DNA of 64,000 nt from Haemophilus paracuniculus (GCF_002015115.1 NZ_MUYA01000004.1:221361-285360), one strand, 5' to 3'; shown: positions 20,111 through 28,352, numbered from the stretch's first letter. Program-made: numbers and translations. The notes: generated from the sequence alone by a model not told the origin.

Positions 20111-20641
20111 ATGAAAAAATCATTATTAGCTATCGTTTTAGGTTCAGTATTCGCATTAACCGCTTGTGATCAAGCACAACAGGCGAAACAAGCGGTCGAA
20201 AACAAAGCTGCCGAAGTAAAACAAGCTGCAACCGATGCGACTAACGCCGTTGCTGAGAAAGCCGCAGAAGTGAAAGATGCAGCAGCCGCAAAAGTGGAAG
20301 AAGCAAAACAAGCAACTGCTGACGCAGCAAACGCTGTGGCGGACAAAGCAACAGAAATGAAAGATGCCGCAGCTGCAAAAGTGGAAGAAGCGAAACAAGC
20401 AACTGCTGACGCAGCAAACGCTGTGGCGGACAAAGCAACAGAAATGAAAGATGCGGCAGCTACAAAAGTGGAAGAAGCGAAACAAGCAACTGCTGACGCA
20501 GCAAATGCTGTGGCTGACAAAGCCACAGAAATGAAAGATGCCGCAGCTACAAAAGTGGAAGAATCGAAACAAGCGACTGCTGACGCAGTAAAAGCGGTTG
20601 AAGAAAAAGCGACCGAAGTGAAAGATGCTGTAACTAAGTAA
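20111..20641 (+). CDS. Repeat-built alanine/lysine-rich lipoprotein of unknown function
   Basis: 176 residues from ATG at 20111, chosen because it gives a lipoprotein signal peptide MKKSLLAIVLGSVFALTAC with lipobox LTAC and has GAGGA upstream. After the cysteine the whole mature protein is a highly helical A/K/E/D pattern, built from 29-residue units of the form K-V-E-E-A-K-Q-A-T-A-D-A-A-N-A-V-A-D-K. It resembles LEA-like or apolipoprotein-like amphipathic helices. I do not recognise a characterised relative. It is probably anchored in the outer membrane (residue +2 is D, which in enterics favours inner-membrane retention, so location is open). Terminator follows closely. Confidence 0.85.
   Translation: MKKSLLAIVLGSVFALTACDQAQQAKQAVENKAAEVKQAATDATNAVAEKAAEVKDAAAAKVEEAKQATADAANAVADKATEMKDAAAAKVEEAKQATADAANAVADKATEMKDAAATKVEEAKQATADAANAVADKATEMKDAAATKVEESKQATADAVKAVEEKATEVKDAVTK
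20291..20638 (+). repeat. 87-bp in-frame tandem repeats in the lipoprotein gene
   Basis: Units start at 20291, 20378, 20465 and 20552, each 87 bp (29 residues). The first three are near-identical and the last is more diverged. The period keeps the frame, so copy number can change without truncation. Confidence 0.9.
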
Positions 20642-20674
20642 GTTTAAAATTTTAAAGTAGTACGACTGTAAAAA

Positions 20675-20702
20675 TACCCGCTTTCGAGCGGGTGTTTTTT
20701 AT
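20675..20702. terminator. Terminator between the lipoprotein gene and pabA
   Basis: ACCCGCTTTCGAGCGGGT followed by T6 on the plus strand. It touches the end of the convergent pabA gene. Confidence 0.85.
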
Positions 20703-21271
20703 ACTTTTTTATAACTCAACCAGTTGCGTAGCATCTGTTCGCCAAACTCGGTCATAAAGGATTCGGGGTGGAATTGCACCCCGAAAATCGGTAAATCTTG
20801 ATGTTTGAACGCCATTAACACCCCTTGATCGCAGGTGGACGTGGCGACAAGCGGTGTGTTAGCGAGGGATTTTGGCGAAATCGCCCACGAGTGGTAAAGC
20901 CCGATGCCAAAAGTATCGGGCAGGTTGGCAAACAGCGGATTAGGCTGTTGCTGAATCAGAGGGCGTTTCTGCCCGTGTCGCACTTGGTTGAGGTTGTAAA
21001 GCTCGCCACCAAAAAACTCGCACAGGGTTTGATGTCCTAAACAAACCCCCAAAATCGATTTGCGTTGATGATAACGATCCAACATTGCGAACAGATTGGG
21101 GTAGGCTCGTGGCACATCAGGACCGGGCGAGATCAAAATATGGCTAAATTTTTCGACTTCGTCCAAATCTAATTTTTCCGCCGACACCACCTCAAAGGAC
21201 GTGCCGATTTTGCGGAACAGATCGACCAAATTAAAAGTAAAAGAGTCGTGATTATCCACGATCAGCAACAT
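20699..21271 (-). CDS. pabA: Glutamine amidotransferase subunit of aminodeoxychorismate/anthranilate synthase
   Basis: 190 residues from ATG at 21271, which has AGGGGG just upstream; an in-frame TTG at 21295 is less likely. Class I glutamine amidotransferase: N-terminal LLIVDNHDSFTFNLVDLF, oxyanion region ISPGPD, nucleophile cysteine in GVCLGHQTLCEFFGG, and the His-Glu of FGVQFHPESFMTEFG. It releases ammonia from glutamine for its chorismate-using partner (PabB or TrpE), which is not encoded here. The start codon lies inside the end of rmuC (20 bp overlap), suggesting translational coupling. Choice of PabA over TrpG rests on the lack of trp neighbours. Confidence 0.8.
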   Translation of the reverse strand: MLLIVDNHDSFTFNLVDLFRKIGTSFEVVSAEKLDLDEVEKFSHILISPGPDVPRAYPNLFAMLDRYHQRKSILGVCLGHQTLCEFFGGELYNLNQVRHGQKRPLIQQQPNPLFANLPDTFGIGLYHSWAISPKSLANTPLVATSTCDQGVLMAFKHQDLPIFGVQFHPESFMTEFGEQMLRNWLSYKKV

Positions 21272-22880
21272 CGCTCGCCCCCTTTTGTTCGGCAATCAAC
21301 ACCTCTAACCGTGCGGTTTCCACCTCACTATTTAGTAGTTCAATTTGTGGTACTTCTTGGCTGGCTTTTGCCGAAAGTTTTTGGAAACGTTCCACCTTGC
21401 CGAGCAAACCTTGTTTGCCGACAAGGGCGGTAACTGTTTGATTATATTGATTATTTGCGGTGGTAATCGTATTCCCCAAACGGTTCAAACGCTCGGCAAT
21501 GGTGCAAACTTGGTTATAAATTTCCCCCGCTTTTTCGCTGATTTCCCTCGCCTCATTGTTGCCCCGTTCAATCCGCCATAGGTTCGCCACCGTGCGTAAA
21601 ATCGGCATTAGGGTGGTGTGCGAAACTAAAATCACGTTGCGTTCGTAGCCGTAATTGAACAGGTGCGGATCGTGCTTCATCGCCTCGATGTAAGCTGGCT
21701 CAATCGGCACGAACATCAGCACAAAATCGGGGCTTTTGATCCCCAACAGCTCGCTATATTTTTTCTTCGCCAAACCGTCAATGTGGGATCGCAGGGATTT
21801 GCAATGCTCGTCCAACGCCTGCGAGATTGCAAAATTTTCGTGGGATCGTACCGCTTGATCATAGGCGAGTAGCGACACTTTGCTGTCGATCACAAGGTGT
21901 TTTTGGTCGGGCAAATGCACCACAAAATCAGGGAAAGCACTTTTCCCTTCTTCATTTTTGTAATGCTCTTGGGCGATATAATGCTCACCCGCCAGCAAGC
22001 CCGCCGCCTGCAATGCACTTTCCAACTGCACCTCGCCCCAGTTGCCGACCACCTTATTATTGCCCTTCAACGCCGTGGCGAGATTTTGGGCTTCTTCCGA
22101 CATCGACACCCCGATTTGCAGCACCCGTTTAATCTCAGCCTCTAAATTCGCCGTGCCTTTTATCGACTCGCTATGCACCTCATTCACCCGCTTTTGAAAA
22201 CCCTCGATCTGCTCTTTGAACGGTTTGAGCAACGCCTCTAACGAAGATTGGTTGCTCTCACTAAACGAACGGCTTTTTTCCTCTAAAATTTGCTGGGCGA
22301 GGTGCTGAAATTCCACGTTAAGTTGTTGTTTTACCTCAATAAAATTACGCTGTTGAGCCTCAAAATTCGCCTGTTTTTCGGCAAGGGTGGTGCGAAGTTC
22401 GGTCAATTCCTGCTGAACCTGATGAAGTTGCCCCAACAAGCGGTGGTTTTCCTGCGATTTTTCGCTGATCTGCTGCTGGGATTGTTGCAGTTGCTCATCC
22501 AATGTTTCCGCTTTGGTGGTGGCTGAACCAACCCGCTCTTTTAGCTCGTTAACATAACTTTCAAGGCGATTTTCTTCCTGCTCGGCGATTTCAATTTTGT
22601 GGCTAATCGTTTGAATTTGTTGATCTTTTTCGCTAATGCGTTGCAAGCTCGCCTCTAATTGGGTTTTATACTGCACCGCCCACTGCTCAATCTGATTTTT
22701 ATCCAACAAAATCTGATCGTGCTTTTGCTGAATTTGAACCAGATCTTGCTGACTTCTTTCAAGATCTAAGCGTAATTCTCTGGCATCTCGCTGATAATGG
22801 GATTGCAAAAAAAAGAGATAAATCGAAACCAAAAACAAAATAAAAAGGGCAAGATAAAGCCAAATTGGGTCAATGTTCAT
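21252..22880 (-). CDS. rmuC: DNA recombination protein RmuC
   Basis: 542 residues. One N-terminal membrane helix (about 5-24, PIWLYLALFILFLVSIYLFFL), a long coiled coil (about 30-210, rich in Q, E, K and L), then the RmuC domain, predicted to be nuclease-like, with NNKVVGNWGEVQLESAL, FPDFVVHLPDQKHLVIDSKVSL and the FVLMFVPIEPAYIEAM region. In E. coli it limits inversions at short inverted repeats. That is notable here because the neighbouring gaps are packed with inverted repeats, though no causal link is implied. pabA overlaps its 3' end. Confidence 0.93.
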   Translation of the reverse strand: MNIDPIWLYLALFILFLVSIYLFFLQSHYQRDARELRLDLERSQQDLVQIQQKHDQILLDKNQIEQWAVQYKTQLEASLQRISEKDQQIQTISHKIEIAEQEENRLESYVNELKERVGSATTKAETLDEQLQQSQQQISEKSQENHRLLGQLHQVQQELTELRTTLAEKQANFEAQQRNFIEVKQQLNVEFQHLAQQILEEKSRSFSESNQSSLEALLKPFKEQIEGFQKRVNEVHSESIKGTANLEAEIKRVLQIGVSMSEEAQNLATALKGNNKVVGNWGEVQLESALQAAGLLAGEHYIAQEHYKNEEGKSAFPDFVVHLPDQKHLVIDSKVSLLAYDQAVRSHENFAISQALDEHCKSLRSHIDGLAKKKYSELLGIKSPDFVLMFVPIEPAYIEAMKHDPHLFNYGYERNVILVSHTTLMPILRTVANLWRIERGNNEAREISEKAGEIYNQVCTIAERLNRLGNTITTANNQYNQTVTALVGKQGLLGKVERFQKLSAKASQEVPQIELLNSEVETARLEVLIAEQKGASDVADRG

Positions 22881-23039
22881 CGTGGATTGCGGAAAATACT
22901 GTAAAAAAATTGAGTGGATTTTAGCACATTATTTTAACTCTTACGATGTGATTCTCTGCAAGGGGTGGGATTTTGGGGAATTTCGAGGTTTTTTGTGAAT
23001 GTGAAAATTTTTCAAAATCCTACCCCTTGTTTGGGATTT

Positions 23040-23280
23040 GTTACTTTTTCTTTGCTTCGCCAAAGAAAAAGTAACCAAAAAGAAAGGCGACCCCCGAGCA
23101 TTTTGCTATTGTTTCGCTTGTTTCTAATTTCTGCGGTCAATTTGTAAACTCGCTGACTTCGTCAGCTCAAACAGTACAAATTGACCTTGAAATTGACGAA
23201 ACCGCTCAACGCAAAATGACGGGGGATTTTTTGTTCGAGCAAGATCACTGTTTGTAGGGGCGGATTTTATATCCGCCCTT
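23040..23280 (+). repeat. Structured dispersed element, copy A
   Basis: Three parts. (1) A hairpin TTACTTTTTCTTTG / CAAAGAAAAAGTAA. (2) A 135-bp nested dyad (23091-23225) in which CCCC pairs GGGG, CATTTTGC pairs GCAAAATG, GTTTCG pairs CGAAAC, AATTTC pairs GAAATT, GGTCAATTTGTA pairs TACAAATTGACC, and the tip GCTGAC-TTC-GTCAGC closes. (3) A hairpin GGGCGGAT / ATCCGCCC. Related copies lie at 24889-25120, 50766-50930 and (reversed) 55406-55586. Confidence 0.85.
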
Positions 23281-23344
23281 ATACGAAATTTTTGAAAATC
23301 CTACCCCTTGCTGTTGATTATTTCAGCGAAAAGTAGAATTTTCT

Positions 23345-23379
23345 TGCATAAATATGCAATAAATTTTAATATTCATTCA
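23345..23379 (+). promoter_or_regulatory. Double ArgR-type operator upstream of artP
   Basis: TGCATAAATATGCA (23345-23358) is a perfect palindrome, and TTAATATTCATTCA (23366-23379) starts exactly 21 bp later. ArgR hexamers bind pairs of 18-bp boxes (core TGAAT-N4-ATTCA) spaced by 3 bp, which is a 21-bp period. The second box matches 9 of 10 core bases. The pair ends 34 bp before the artP start. It implies repression of arginine uptake when arginine is plentiful. Confidence 0.65.
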
Positions 23380-23413
23380 ATTTTACGCCAATAAAACATA
23401 GGATTTTTTACCG

Positions 23414-24148
23414 ATGGCAATTCGGATTAGTAATGTCAATTTCTTTTATGGCTCGAATCAAGCCTTGTTTGACATCAATTTGAACATTGAAAAGGGCGAT
23501 ACGGTGGTGTTGCTCGGGCCGAGTGGGGCGGGCAAGAGTACCCTCATTCGCACCCTGAATTTACTGGAAGTGCCGCAATCTGGTACGTTGAAAATTGCGA
23601 ATCATCATTTTGATCTTTCGGCGAAAATGCACACCAAACAGCTCTCTGCATTACGCAAAGAGGTGGGAATGGTGTTTCAGCAGTATCATTTGTGGGCACA
23701 TTTGAGTGTGTTGCAAAATTTGATTGAAGCCCCGATGAAAGTGCTTGGGTTAAGCAAAACCGAGGCGGTAGAGCGTGCCAAAAGTTTGTTGGAACGTCTG
23801 CGTTTAGCTCAGTTTGCCGAGCGTTTTCCGTTGCAACTGTCGGGCGGTCAGCAGCAGCGTGTGGCGATTGCACGAGCCTTGATGATGCAACCCGAAGTGT
23901 TGCTGTTTGATGAACCTACGGCGGCACTCGACCCAGAAATCACTGCACAAGTGGTTGATATTATTAAAGAATTACAAAGCACAGGCATTACGCAAGTGAT
24001 TGTAACCCACGAAGTTTCGGTGGCTCGCAAAGTGGCGACCAAAGTCGTGTATATGGAACAAGGCAGAATTGTGGAAAGCGGCGATGCAAGCTGTTTTGAG
24101 CAACCGCAAACCCCACAATTTGCACAATATCTCTCTCACTCACACTAA
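23414..24148 (+). CDS. artP: Arginine ABC transporter ATP-binding protein
   Basis: 244 residues. Walker A GPSGAGKS (35-42), Q-loop in [14 protein letters not shown], signature [15 protein letters not shown], Walker [14 protein letters not shown] and H-loop VTHEV. The sequence is close to E. coli ArtP, including HLWAHL after the Q-loop. It powers uptake with ArtQ and ArtM at the inner membrane. First gene of an artP-artI-artI2-artQ-artM cluster, with two ArgR-type boxes upstream. Confidence 0.95.
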   Translation: MAIRISNVNFFYGSNQALFDINLNIEKGDTVVLLGPSGAGKSTLIRTLNLLEVPQSGTLKIANHHFDLSAKMHTKQLSALRKEVGMVFQQYHLWAHLSVLQNLIEAPMKVLGLSKTEAVERAKSLLERLRLAQFAERFPLQLSGGQQQRVAIARALMMQPEVLLFDEPTAALDPEITAQVVDIIKELQSTGITQVIVTHEVSVARKVATKVVYMEQGRIVESGDASCFEQPQTPQFAQYLSHSH

Positions 24149-24162
24149 TTGAGGAATTTACA

Positions 24163-24885
24163 ATGAAAAAATTATTGATTGCGTCAGCGATTGCATTAGC
24201 AACCCTTTCTGTTCAAGCCCAAGAGAAAATCACTTTTGCGATGGAACCCTCTTATGCCCCGTTTGAAACCACCAACGAAAAAGGCGAAATTATCGGTTTT
24301 GACGTGGATGTGGCGAACGCCCTTTGTGCGGAATTAAAAGCAACTTGCGAATTTAAAGCGAACTCGTTCGACAGCTTAATCGCTGGCTTAAAATTCAAAA
24401 AATTTGATGCGGTAATTTCAGGAATGGACATCACCGAAGCCCGTGCGAAACAGGTTGCCTTTACGAACCCATACTTCGACAGCACTGCGTCATTCTTAGC
24501 CGTGAAAGGCAAAGCAACCCCTGAAACAGCGAAGACCGTGGGCGTGCAAAACGGCTCAACGTTCCAACAATACCTTGTGAAAAACGGCAAGCAATACACC
24601 TTAAAACCTTATGCTACCTTGCAAACCGCCGTGCTTGATTTGAAAAGCGGTCGGATTGATATGTTATTTGGCGACACCCCAGTGCTTGCCGAGTGGCTCA
24701 AAACCGACAGCGAACTTGACTACGTTGGCGAAAAAGTTACCGATAAAGAGTTCTTCGGCAACGGTTTAGGTATCGCCGTAAACAAATCAAACACTGAGTT
24801 GTTGAATAAACTCAACGGAGCGTTGGCGACCATTAAATCAAACGGCAAATATCAAGAAGTTTACAATAAATGGTTCGCTAAGTAG
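24163..24885 (+). CDS. artI: Arginine ABC transporter periplasmic binding protein, first copy
   Basis: 240 residues. Signal peptide [19 protein letters not shown], then a family 3 solute-binding fold with [43 protein letters not shown] and [11 protein letters not shown]. It binds arginine (or a related basic amino acid) in the periplasm and delivers it to ArtQM. SD GAGGAATTTAC, 14 bp after artP. A second copy follows at 25375, separated by 490 bp of repeats; the two align along their whole length and share about two thirds of residues by eye. Exact ligand may differ between copies, as with E. coli ArtI and ArtJ. Confidence 0.92.
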   Translation: MKKLLIASAIALATLSVQAQEKITFAMEPSYAPFETTNEKGEIIGFDVDVANALCAELKATCEFKANSFDSLIAGLKFKKFDAVISGMDITEARAKQVAFTNPYFDSTASFLAVKGKATPETAKTVGVQNGSTFQQYLVKNGKQYTLKPYATLQTAVLDLKSGRIDMLFGDTPVLAEWLKTDSELDYVGEKVTDKEFFGNGLGIAVNKSNTELLNKLNGALATIKSNGKYQEVYNKWFAK

Positions 24886-24888
24886 GTT

Positions 24889-25120
24889 GTTACTTTCTTT
24901 GCTCGTGCAAAGAAAGTAACCAAAGAAACACGCCCCGAACATTTTGCTTTTGTTTCGCTTGTTTCTAATTTCTACGGTCGATTTGTAAACTCGCTTGCTA
25001 CGCAAGCTCAAACAGTACAAATCGCCCTTGAAATTGACGAAACCGCTCAACGCAAAATGACGGGGGAATTTGTTCGAGCAAGATCATTATTCGTAGGGGC
25101 GGATTTTATATCCGCCCTCA
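24889..25120 (+). repeat. Structured dispersed element, copy B
   Basis: Begins 4 bp after the artI stop. Hairpin TTACTTTCTTTG / CAAAGAAAGTAA, then a nested dyad at 24933-25066 with the same pairing scheme as copy A but different arm bases: GGTCGATTTGTA / TACAAATCGCCC and tip GCTTGC-TAC-GCAAGC. It ends in GGGCGGAT / ATCCGCCC. The changes keep the pairing. Confidence 0.85.
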
Positions 25121-25156
25121 ATATCGAATGTGAGAAATCGAAAATAATAAAACTAA

Positions 25157-25203
25157 ACAAGCGGTAGGATTTTCGTAAACTTTTTCAAAATCTAACCGCT
25201 TGT
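25157..25203 (+). repeat. Inverted uptake-signal pair between the two artI genes
   Basis: ACAAGCGGTAGGATTTT faces AAAATCTAACCGCTTGT. This is a full canonical pair able to form a stem. There is no strong T run, so termination would be partial at best. Confidence 0.75.
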
Positions 25204-25204
25204 T

Positions 25205-25330
25205 GCCCCCTTCCCCACCTTCGGTGGTACTTCCCCCGTGAACGGGGGAAGATCACATAAATCTACCTTCTTGGGGAAATCCGATCTGCCCCCGCTTGCG
25301 GGGGAAGTGGCACGCAGTGCCGAAGGGGGC
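25205..25330. repeat. Multi-hairpin palindromic element, family 2, copy 1
   Basis: An outer stem GCCCCCTTC / GAAGGGGGC encloses successive hairpins: CACC-TTC-GGTG, CTTCCCCCGT-GA-ACGGGGGAAG, CCCCCGC-TT-GCGGGGG and GGCAC-GCA-GTGCC. Related copies at 44946-45069 and 49378-49482 keep the layout with changed bases. Confidence 0.8.
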
Positions 25331-25374
25331 AAATCCCCTAAAAAACCAAAAATAAAAATACAGGATCAAACACA

Positions 25375-26100
25375 ATGAAAAAACTTCTTTTAACTTCTGT
25401 TTTAGCGTTATCCGCTTTGGCGGCGAACGCCAATCAAACTTTGACCTTTGCGACTGAACCCTCTTATGCCCCGTTTGAGATCACCAATGAAAAAGGTGAG
25501 TTGGTCGGGTTCGATATTGATTTGGCGAAAGCCTTGTGTGAGGAAATGCAAGCCACTTGCCAGTTCAAAACCCAGAGTTTTGATAGCTTGATTGCCGATC
25601 TCAAAATGAAAAAATTTGATGCGGCGATTTCGGCGATGGATATTACCGAAGCCCGAGCGAGACAGGTTGCTTTTACCGATCCTTACTACGACAGCTCGGC
25701 GGCGTTTTTGGCGGTGAAAGGCAAGGCGACCCCAGCAACGGCGAAAACCGTGGGGGTGCAGACGGGATCGACGTTCCAGCAATATCTGGTTAAAAATGGC
25801 AAGCAGTATCAGTTGAAACCTTATGTGAGCTTGCAAACGGCGATGTTGGATTTGAAAAATGGTCGGGTGGATATGATTTTCGGCGATACCCCCGTGCTTG
25901 CCGAATGGCTTAAAACAGAACCAGAATTTGGCTTCGTGGGCGAAAAAGTGGTGGACAAAGATTTCTTCGGCAGCGGTTACGGTATTGCGGTGAATAAAGG
26001 CAATGCGGAATTGGTGTCGAAGTTAAATCAAGCGTTAGCCGCAATTAAAGCCAACGGAAAATATCAACAAATTTATCAAACTTGGATGGCGGACAAATAG
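25375..26100 (+). CDS. artI: Arginine ABC transporter periplasmic binding protein, second copy
   Basis: 241 residues. Signal peptide [19 protein letters not shown], then the same motifs as the first copy: [43 protein letters not shown] and [11 protein letters not shown]. Clearly a tandem paralogue, but diverged at both protein and DNA level, so an old duplication rather than an assembly artefact. SD AGGATCAAACAC. The last base of its stop codon is the first base of the artQ start, so this copy is the one physically coupled to the permeases. It may bind a different basic amino acid or bind with different affinity; the sequence alone cannot tell. Confidence 0.92.
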   Translation: MKKLLLTSVLALSALAANANQTLTFATEPSYAPFEITNEKGELVGFDIDLAKALCEEMQATCQFKTQSFDSLIADLKMKKFDAAISAMDITEARARQVAFTDPYYDSSAAFLAVKGKATPATAKTVGVQTGSTFQQYLVKNGKQYQLKPYVSLQTAMLDLKNGRVDMIFGDTPVLAEWLKTEPEFGFVGEKVVDKDFFGSGYGIAVNKGNAELVSKLNQALAAIKANGKYQQIYQTWMADK

Positions 26101-26771
26101 TGTTTGCGGATTATCTTTCTCTGCTCGGCAACGCAACCCTGATGACCTTAGGGATTGCGGCGGCGAGCCTTGTGATCGGCTTGGTGTTGTCGATTCTGTT
26201 TGTGGTGTTGGAAACCCACAAAAATGCCCTCGTGCGAAAAAGTACGGCGGCGGTGGTTACGCTTTTGCGTGGCTTGCCTGAAATTTTGGTGGTGTTCCTG
26301 ATTTATTTCGGCTTGACCCAAGCGATGTTTATGCTGACGGGGGATTTCGCCGAATTTAGTGCGTTCTGGTGCGGTTCGTTCGCCCTTGGGATTATTTTCG
26401 CCGCTTACGCTTCCCAGTCGTTGCGTGGGGCGATTAAGGCGATTCCCCTCGGGCAGTGGGAATCAGGGGCTGCACTCGGTTTGAGCCGTTCCCACACTTT
26501 CATCAAAATCATTATGCCGCAGGTGTGGCGACACGCTTTACCTGGGTTGAGCAACCAATGGCTTGTGTTGTTGAAAGATACGGCGTTGGTATCGTTAATC
26601 GGGGTGGACGATTTAATGCGTCAAGCGGAATTGATTAACGCCAACACCCATCAGCCGTTCACTTGGTTTAGTTTGGCGGCGTTGATTTATTTGGCGATTA
26701 CGCTGGTTAGCCAACGAATTATCAAACGCCTTGAACTTCACGTTACCCGATTTGAGCGAGGAAATGCCTAA
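26100..26771 (+). CDS. artQ: Arginine ABC transporter permease ArtQ
   Basis: 223 residues from GTG at 26100, which overlaps the artI2 stop (TAGTG); an in-frame TTG at 26082 would lie inside artI2, and the GTG start aligns with ArtQ relatives (ADYLSLLGNATLMTLGIA). HisMQ-type permease with about five membrane helices, the RGLPEILVVFLIYFGL segment, and the cytoplasmic EAA-like loop AIPLGQWESGAALGLSRSHTF that docks on ArtP. The stop overlaps the artM start by one base. Confidence 0.92.
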   Translation: MFADYLSLLGNATLMTLGIAAASLVIGLVLSILFVVLETHKNALVRKSTAAVVTLLRGLPEILVVFLIYFGLTQAMFMLTGDFAEFSAFWCGSFALGIIFAAYASQSLRGAIKAIPLGQWESGAALGLSRSHTFIKIIMPQVWRHALPGLSNQWLVLLKDTALVSLIGVDDLMRQAELINANTHQPFTWFSLAALIYLAITLVSQRIIKRLELHVTRFERGNA

Positions 26772-27457
26772 TGTTATGGGAATATTTAACCACGATTGCC
26801 CAAGGGATCGGCACGAGCTTGCAACTCACGGCGGTGGCGTTAGTGATTGCGTTCGCCTTGTCGGTGTTGCTCACGTTCTTGCTCTCAATGGACAACCGCC
26901 CAATCAAATGCTTGATTAACGGCTTCATTACCCTGTTTACGGGAACGCCGTTGCTGGTGCAATTTTTCCTGATTTATAGTGGACCGGGGCAGTTTCAATG
27001 GATTATCGACAGCCCTCTTTGGTACTTTTTCTCGGACGCGTGGTTCTGTGCGATGTTAGCCCTCGCTTTGAACAGTACCGCTTATTCGACTTTATTGTTC
27101 CACGGGGCGGTGAAAGCCATTCCAAAAGGGCAATGGGAAACTTGTGCGGCACTCGGATTGAACCGCTTGCAGACCCTCAAAATTTTGATTCCTTATGCGT
27201 TAAAACGAGCCTTGCCCTCTTACAGCAACGAAATCGTCCTCGTGTTCAAAGGCACGTCCCTCGCCTCAACCATCACGATTATGGACATTATGGGCTACGC
27301 CCGCCAGCTTTACGGCACGGAATATGATGCCCTCTCAATCTTCGGAATGGCTGGCGTGATTTACCTCGTGATTACGGCGATTATGACCATAATCCTACGC
27401 AAAATCGAAAGCAAAGTGCTTGCCTTTGAAAGATTTGAAGCGGAACAGACCGCTTGA
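26771..27457 (+). CDS. artM: Arginine ABC transporter permease ArtM
   Basis: 228 residues. HisMQ-type permease partner of ArtQ: TM segments from about 10, FTGTPLLVQFFLIYSGPGQF, the EAA-like loop AIPKGQWETCAALGLNRLQTLKI, and SNEIVLVFKGTSLASTITIMDI. Starts in the TAATG overlap with artQ, and a strong terminator follows, so it closes the operon. The order artP-artI-artQ-artM matches enterics apart from the extra artI. Confidence 0.94.
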   Translation: MLWEYLTTIAQGIGTSLQLTAVALVIAFALSVLLTFLLSMDNRPIKCLINGFITLFTGTPLLVQFFLIYSGPGQFQWIIDSPLWYFFSDAWFCAMLALALNSTAYSTLLFHGAVKAIPKGQWETCAALGLNRLQTLKILIPYALKRALPSYSNEIVLVFKGTSLASTITIMDIMGYARQLYGTEYDALSIFGMAGVIYLVITAIMTIILRKIESKVLAFERFEAEQTA

Positions 27458-27462
27458 TCGAC

Positions 27463-27493
27463 AAAATAGACATCGAAAGATGTCTATTTTTTT
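27463..27493 (+). terminator. Terminator of the art operon
   Basis: AAATAGACATC-GAAA-GATGTCTATTT followed by a T run, 6 bp after artM. Confidence 0.92.
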
Positions 27494-27545
27494 ATCGGTT
27501 AAAATAAAATCAAAAAATAAAGCCGCAAAATCGCTTTTTTTCCTC

Positions 27546-27573
27546 TTGACGAGTTGTTTTTTTTTTTTACAGT
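27546..27573 (+). promoter_or_regulatory. Putative phase-variable promoter with a T12 spacer tract
   Basis: A -35-like TTGACG (27546-27551) and a -10-like TACAGT (27568-27573) are 16 bp apart. The spacer ends in eleven T, which with the T of the -10 make T12 (27557-27568). Slippage would shift the spacer towards or away from 17 bp. The methyltransferase gene starts 39 bp downstream. Promoter identity is inferred. Confidence 0.5.
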
Positions 27574-27611
27574 CGGAAAGTTTTACACTTACCAAATGAA
27601 AGGACAACAAA

Positions 27612-28352
27612 ATGCAACGTTTCTGGGAAATTGCGATCGCCCCGATTTTACCGATTGTCAAACCAAAGCACATTATCGAAATTGGTTCAGACACGGGTTT
27701 AAACACGATTAAAGTGCTAAATTATTGTGTGAATAACGATTGCCACTTCACGGCGATTGACCCATTCCCACAATTTGACGCAGACAGCCTCGAAAAACAG
27801 AGCAACGGCAAATTCACAATGGCTCGCGAACTCAGCTTGCAAGCCCTGCCGAAACTCAACGCCTGCGACATCGCCCTTATTGACGGCGACCACAACTGGT
27901 ACACCGTTTTCAACGAATTAAAATCCATCGCAGCAAAAAGCAAAGAACAAAATAACCCTTTCCCGATCTGCTTTTTCCACGACATCGGCTGGCCTTACGG
28001 ACGCCGTGATATGTATTACAACCCGAGCAACGTCCCTGCCGAATTTGTGCAACCCCACGCCAAAATGGGAATGGTGCCGAACCAAAACGAACTCTCGCCA
28101 ACCAGCCGCTTCAACGCAGGTTTCGCCAACGCCTTACACGAAGGCGGCGAGAAAAACGGCGTTTTAACCGCGATTGAAGATTTCATCAAAGAATCCGATT
28201 TAGACTTTATTTTCTACCCATTCAACGGCTTAAACGGCTTCGGCATTCTAATGGAAAACACCGAACGCAACCGTAGTTTATATAACCCTTATTTACTGCA
28301 AGCCCAAATTGCGGGAATGGTTGAATATCAACGGCTAATGACTCAAATCTAA
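27612..28352 (+). CDS. Class I SAM-dependent methyltransferase, substrate unknown
   Basis: 246 residues. Motif I HIIEIGSDTGLNTIKVL (about 20-36), the acidic ribose-binding TAIDPFPQFD (about 48-57) and ALIDGDHNWYTVFNELKSI mark a methyltransferase of the Methyltransf_24 kind, often found with surface-glycan genes. The later HDIGWPYGRRDMYYNP has conserved-looking H, D and Y residues. No signal peptide or membrane helix. SD AAGGACAACAA. It stands alone between two terminators, behind a promoter with a T12 tract. Target could be a sugar or lipid; the sequence does not say. Codon use is like its neighbours. Confidence 0.78.
   Translation: MQRFWEIAIAPILPIVKPKHIIEIGSDTGLNTIKVLNYCVNNDCHFTAIDPFPQFDADSLEKQSNGKFTMARELSLQALPKLNACDIALIDGDHNWYTVFNELKSIAAKSKEQNNPFPICFFHDIGWPYGRRDMYYNPSNVPAEFVQPHAKMGMVPNQNELSPTSRFNAGFANALHEGGEKNGVLTAIEDFIKESDLDFIFYPFNGLNGFGILMENTERNRSLYNPYLLQAQIAGMVEYQRLMTQI

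Larger units (their letters stand above)
22881..23413. other. 533-bp gene-free gap packed with inverted repeats and the art promoter
   Basis: No credible gene. In order: an inverted pair of variant uptake motifs (22958-23030, GCAAGGGGTGGGATTTT facing AAAATCCTACCCCTTG), copy A of a structured dispersed element (23040-23280), another single variant motif ending at about 23311, then an AT-rich promoter region with two ArgR-type boxes before artP. Confidence 0.8.

Noticed and set aside
20156..20572. Cysteine/phenylalanine-rich and alanine-rich open frames on the minus strand
   Set aside because: They are mirror products of the 87-bp coding repeats of the lipoprotein gene.
22965..23147. Short frames through the dispersed elements (also near 24838-25050 and 55305-55687)
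   Set aside because: They read through hairpin arms whose bases change by compensatory pairs, and their length is not kept between copies.
25205..25330. Palindromic cluster as a possible CRISPR or integron site
   Set aside because: Hairpins differ from one another, with no constant repeat or cas/integrase genes nearby.
24163..26100. The two artI genes as an assembly duplication
   Set aside because: They differ at many positions and have different flanks.
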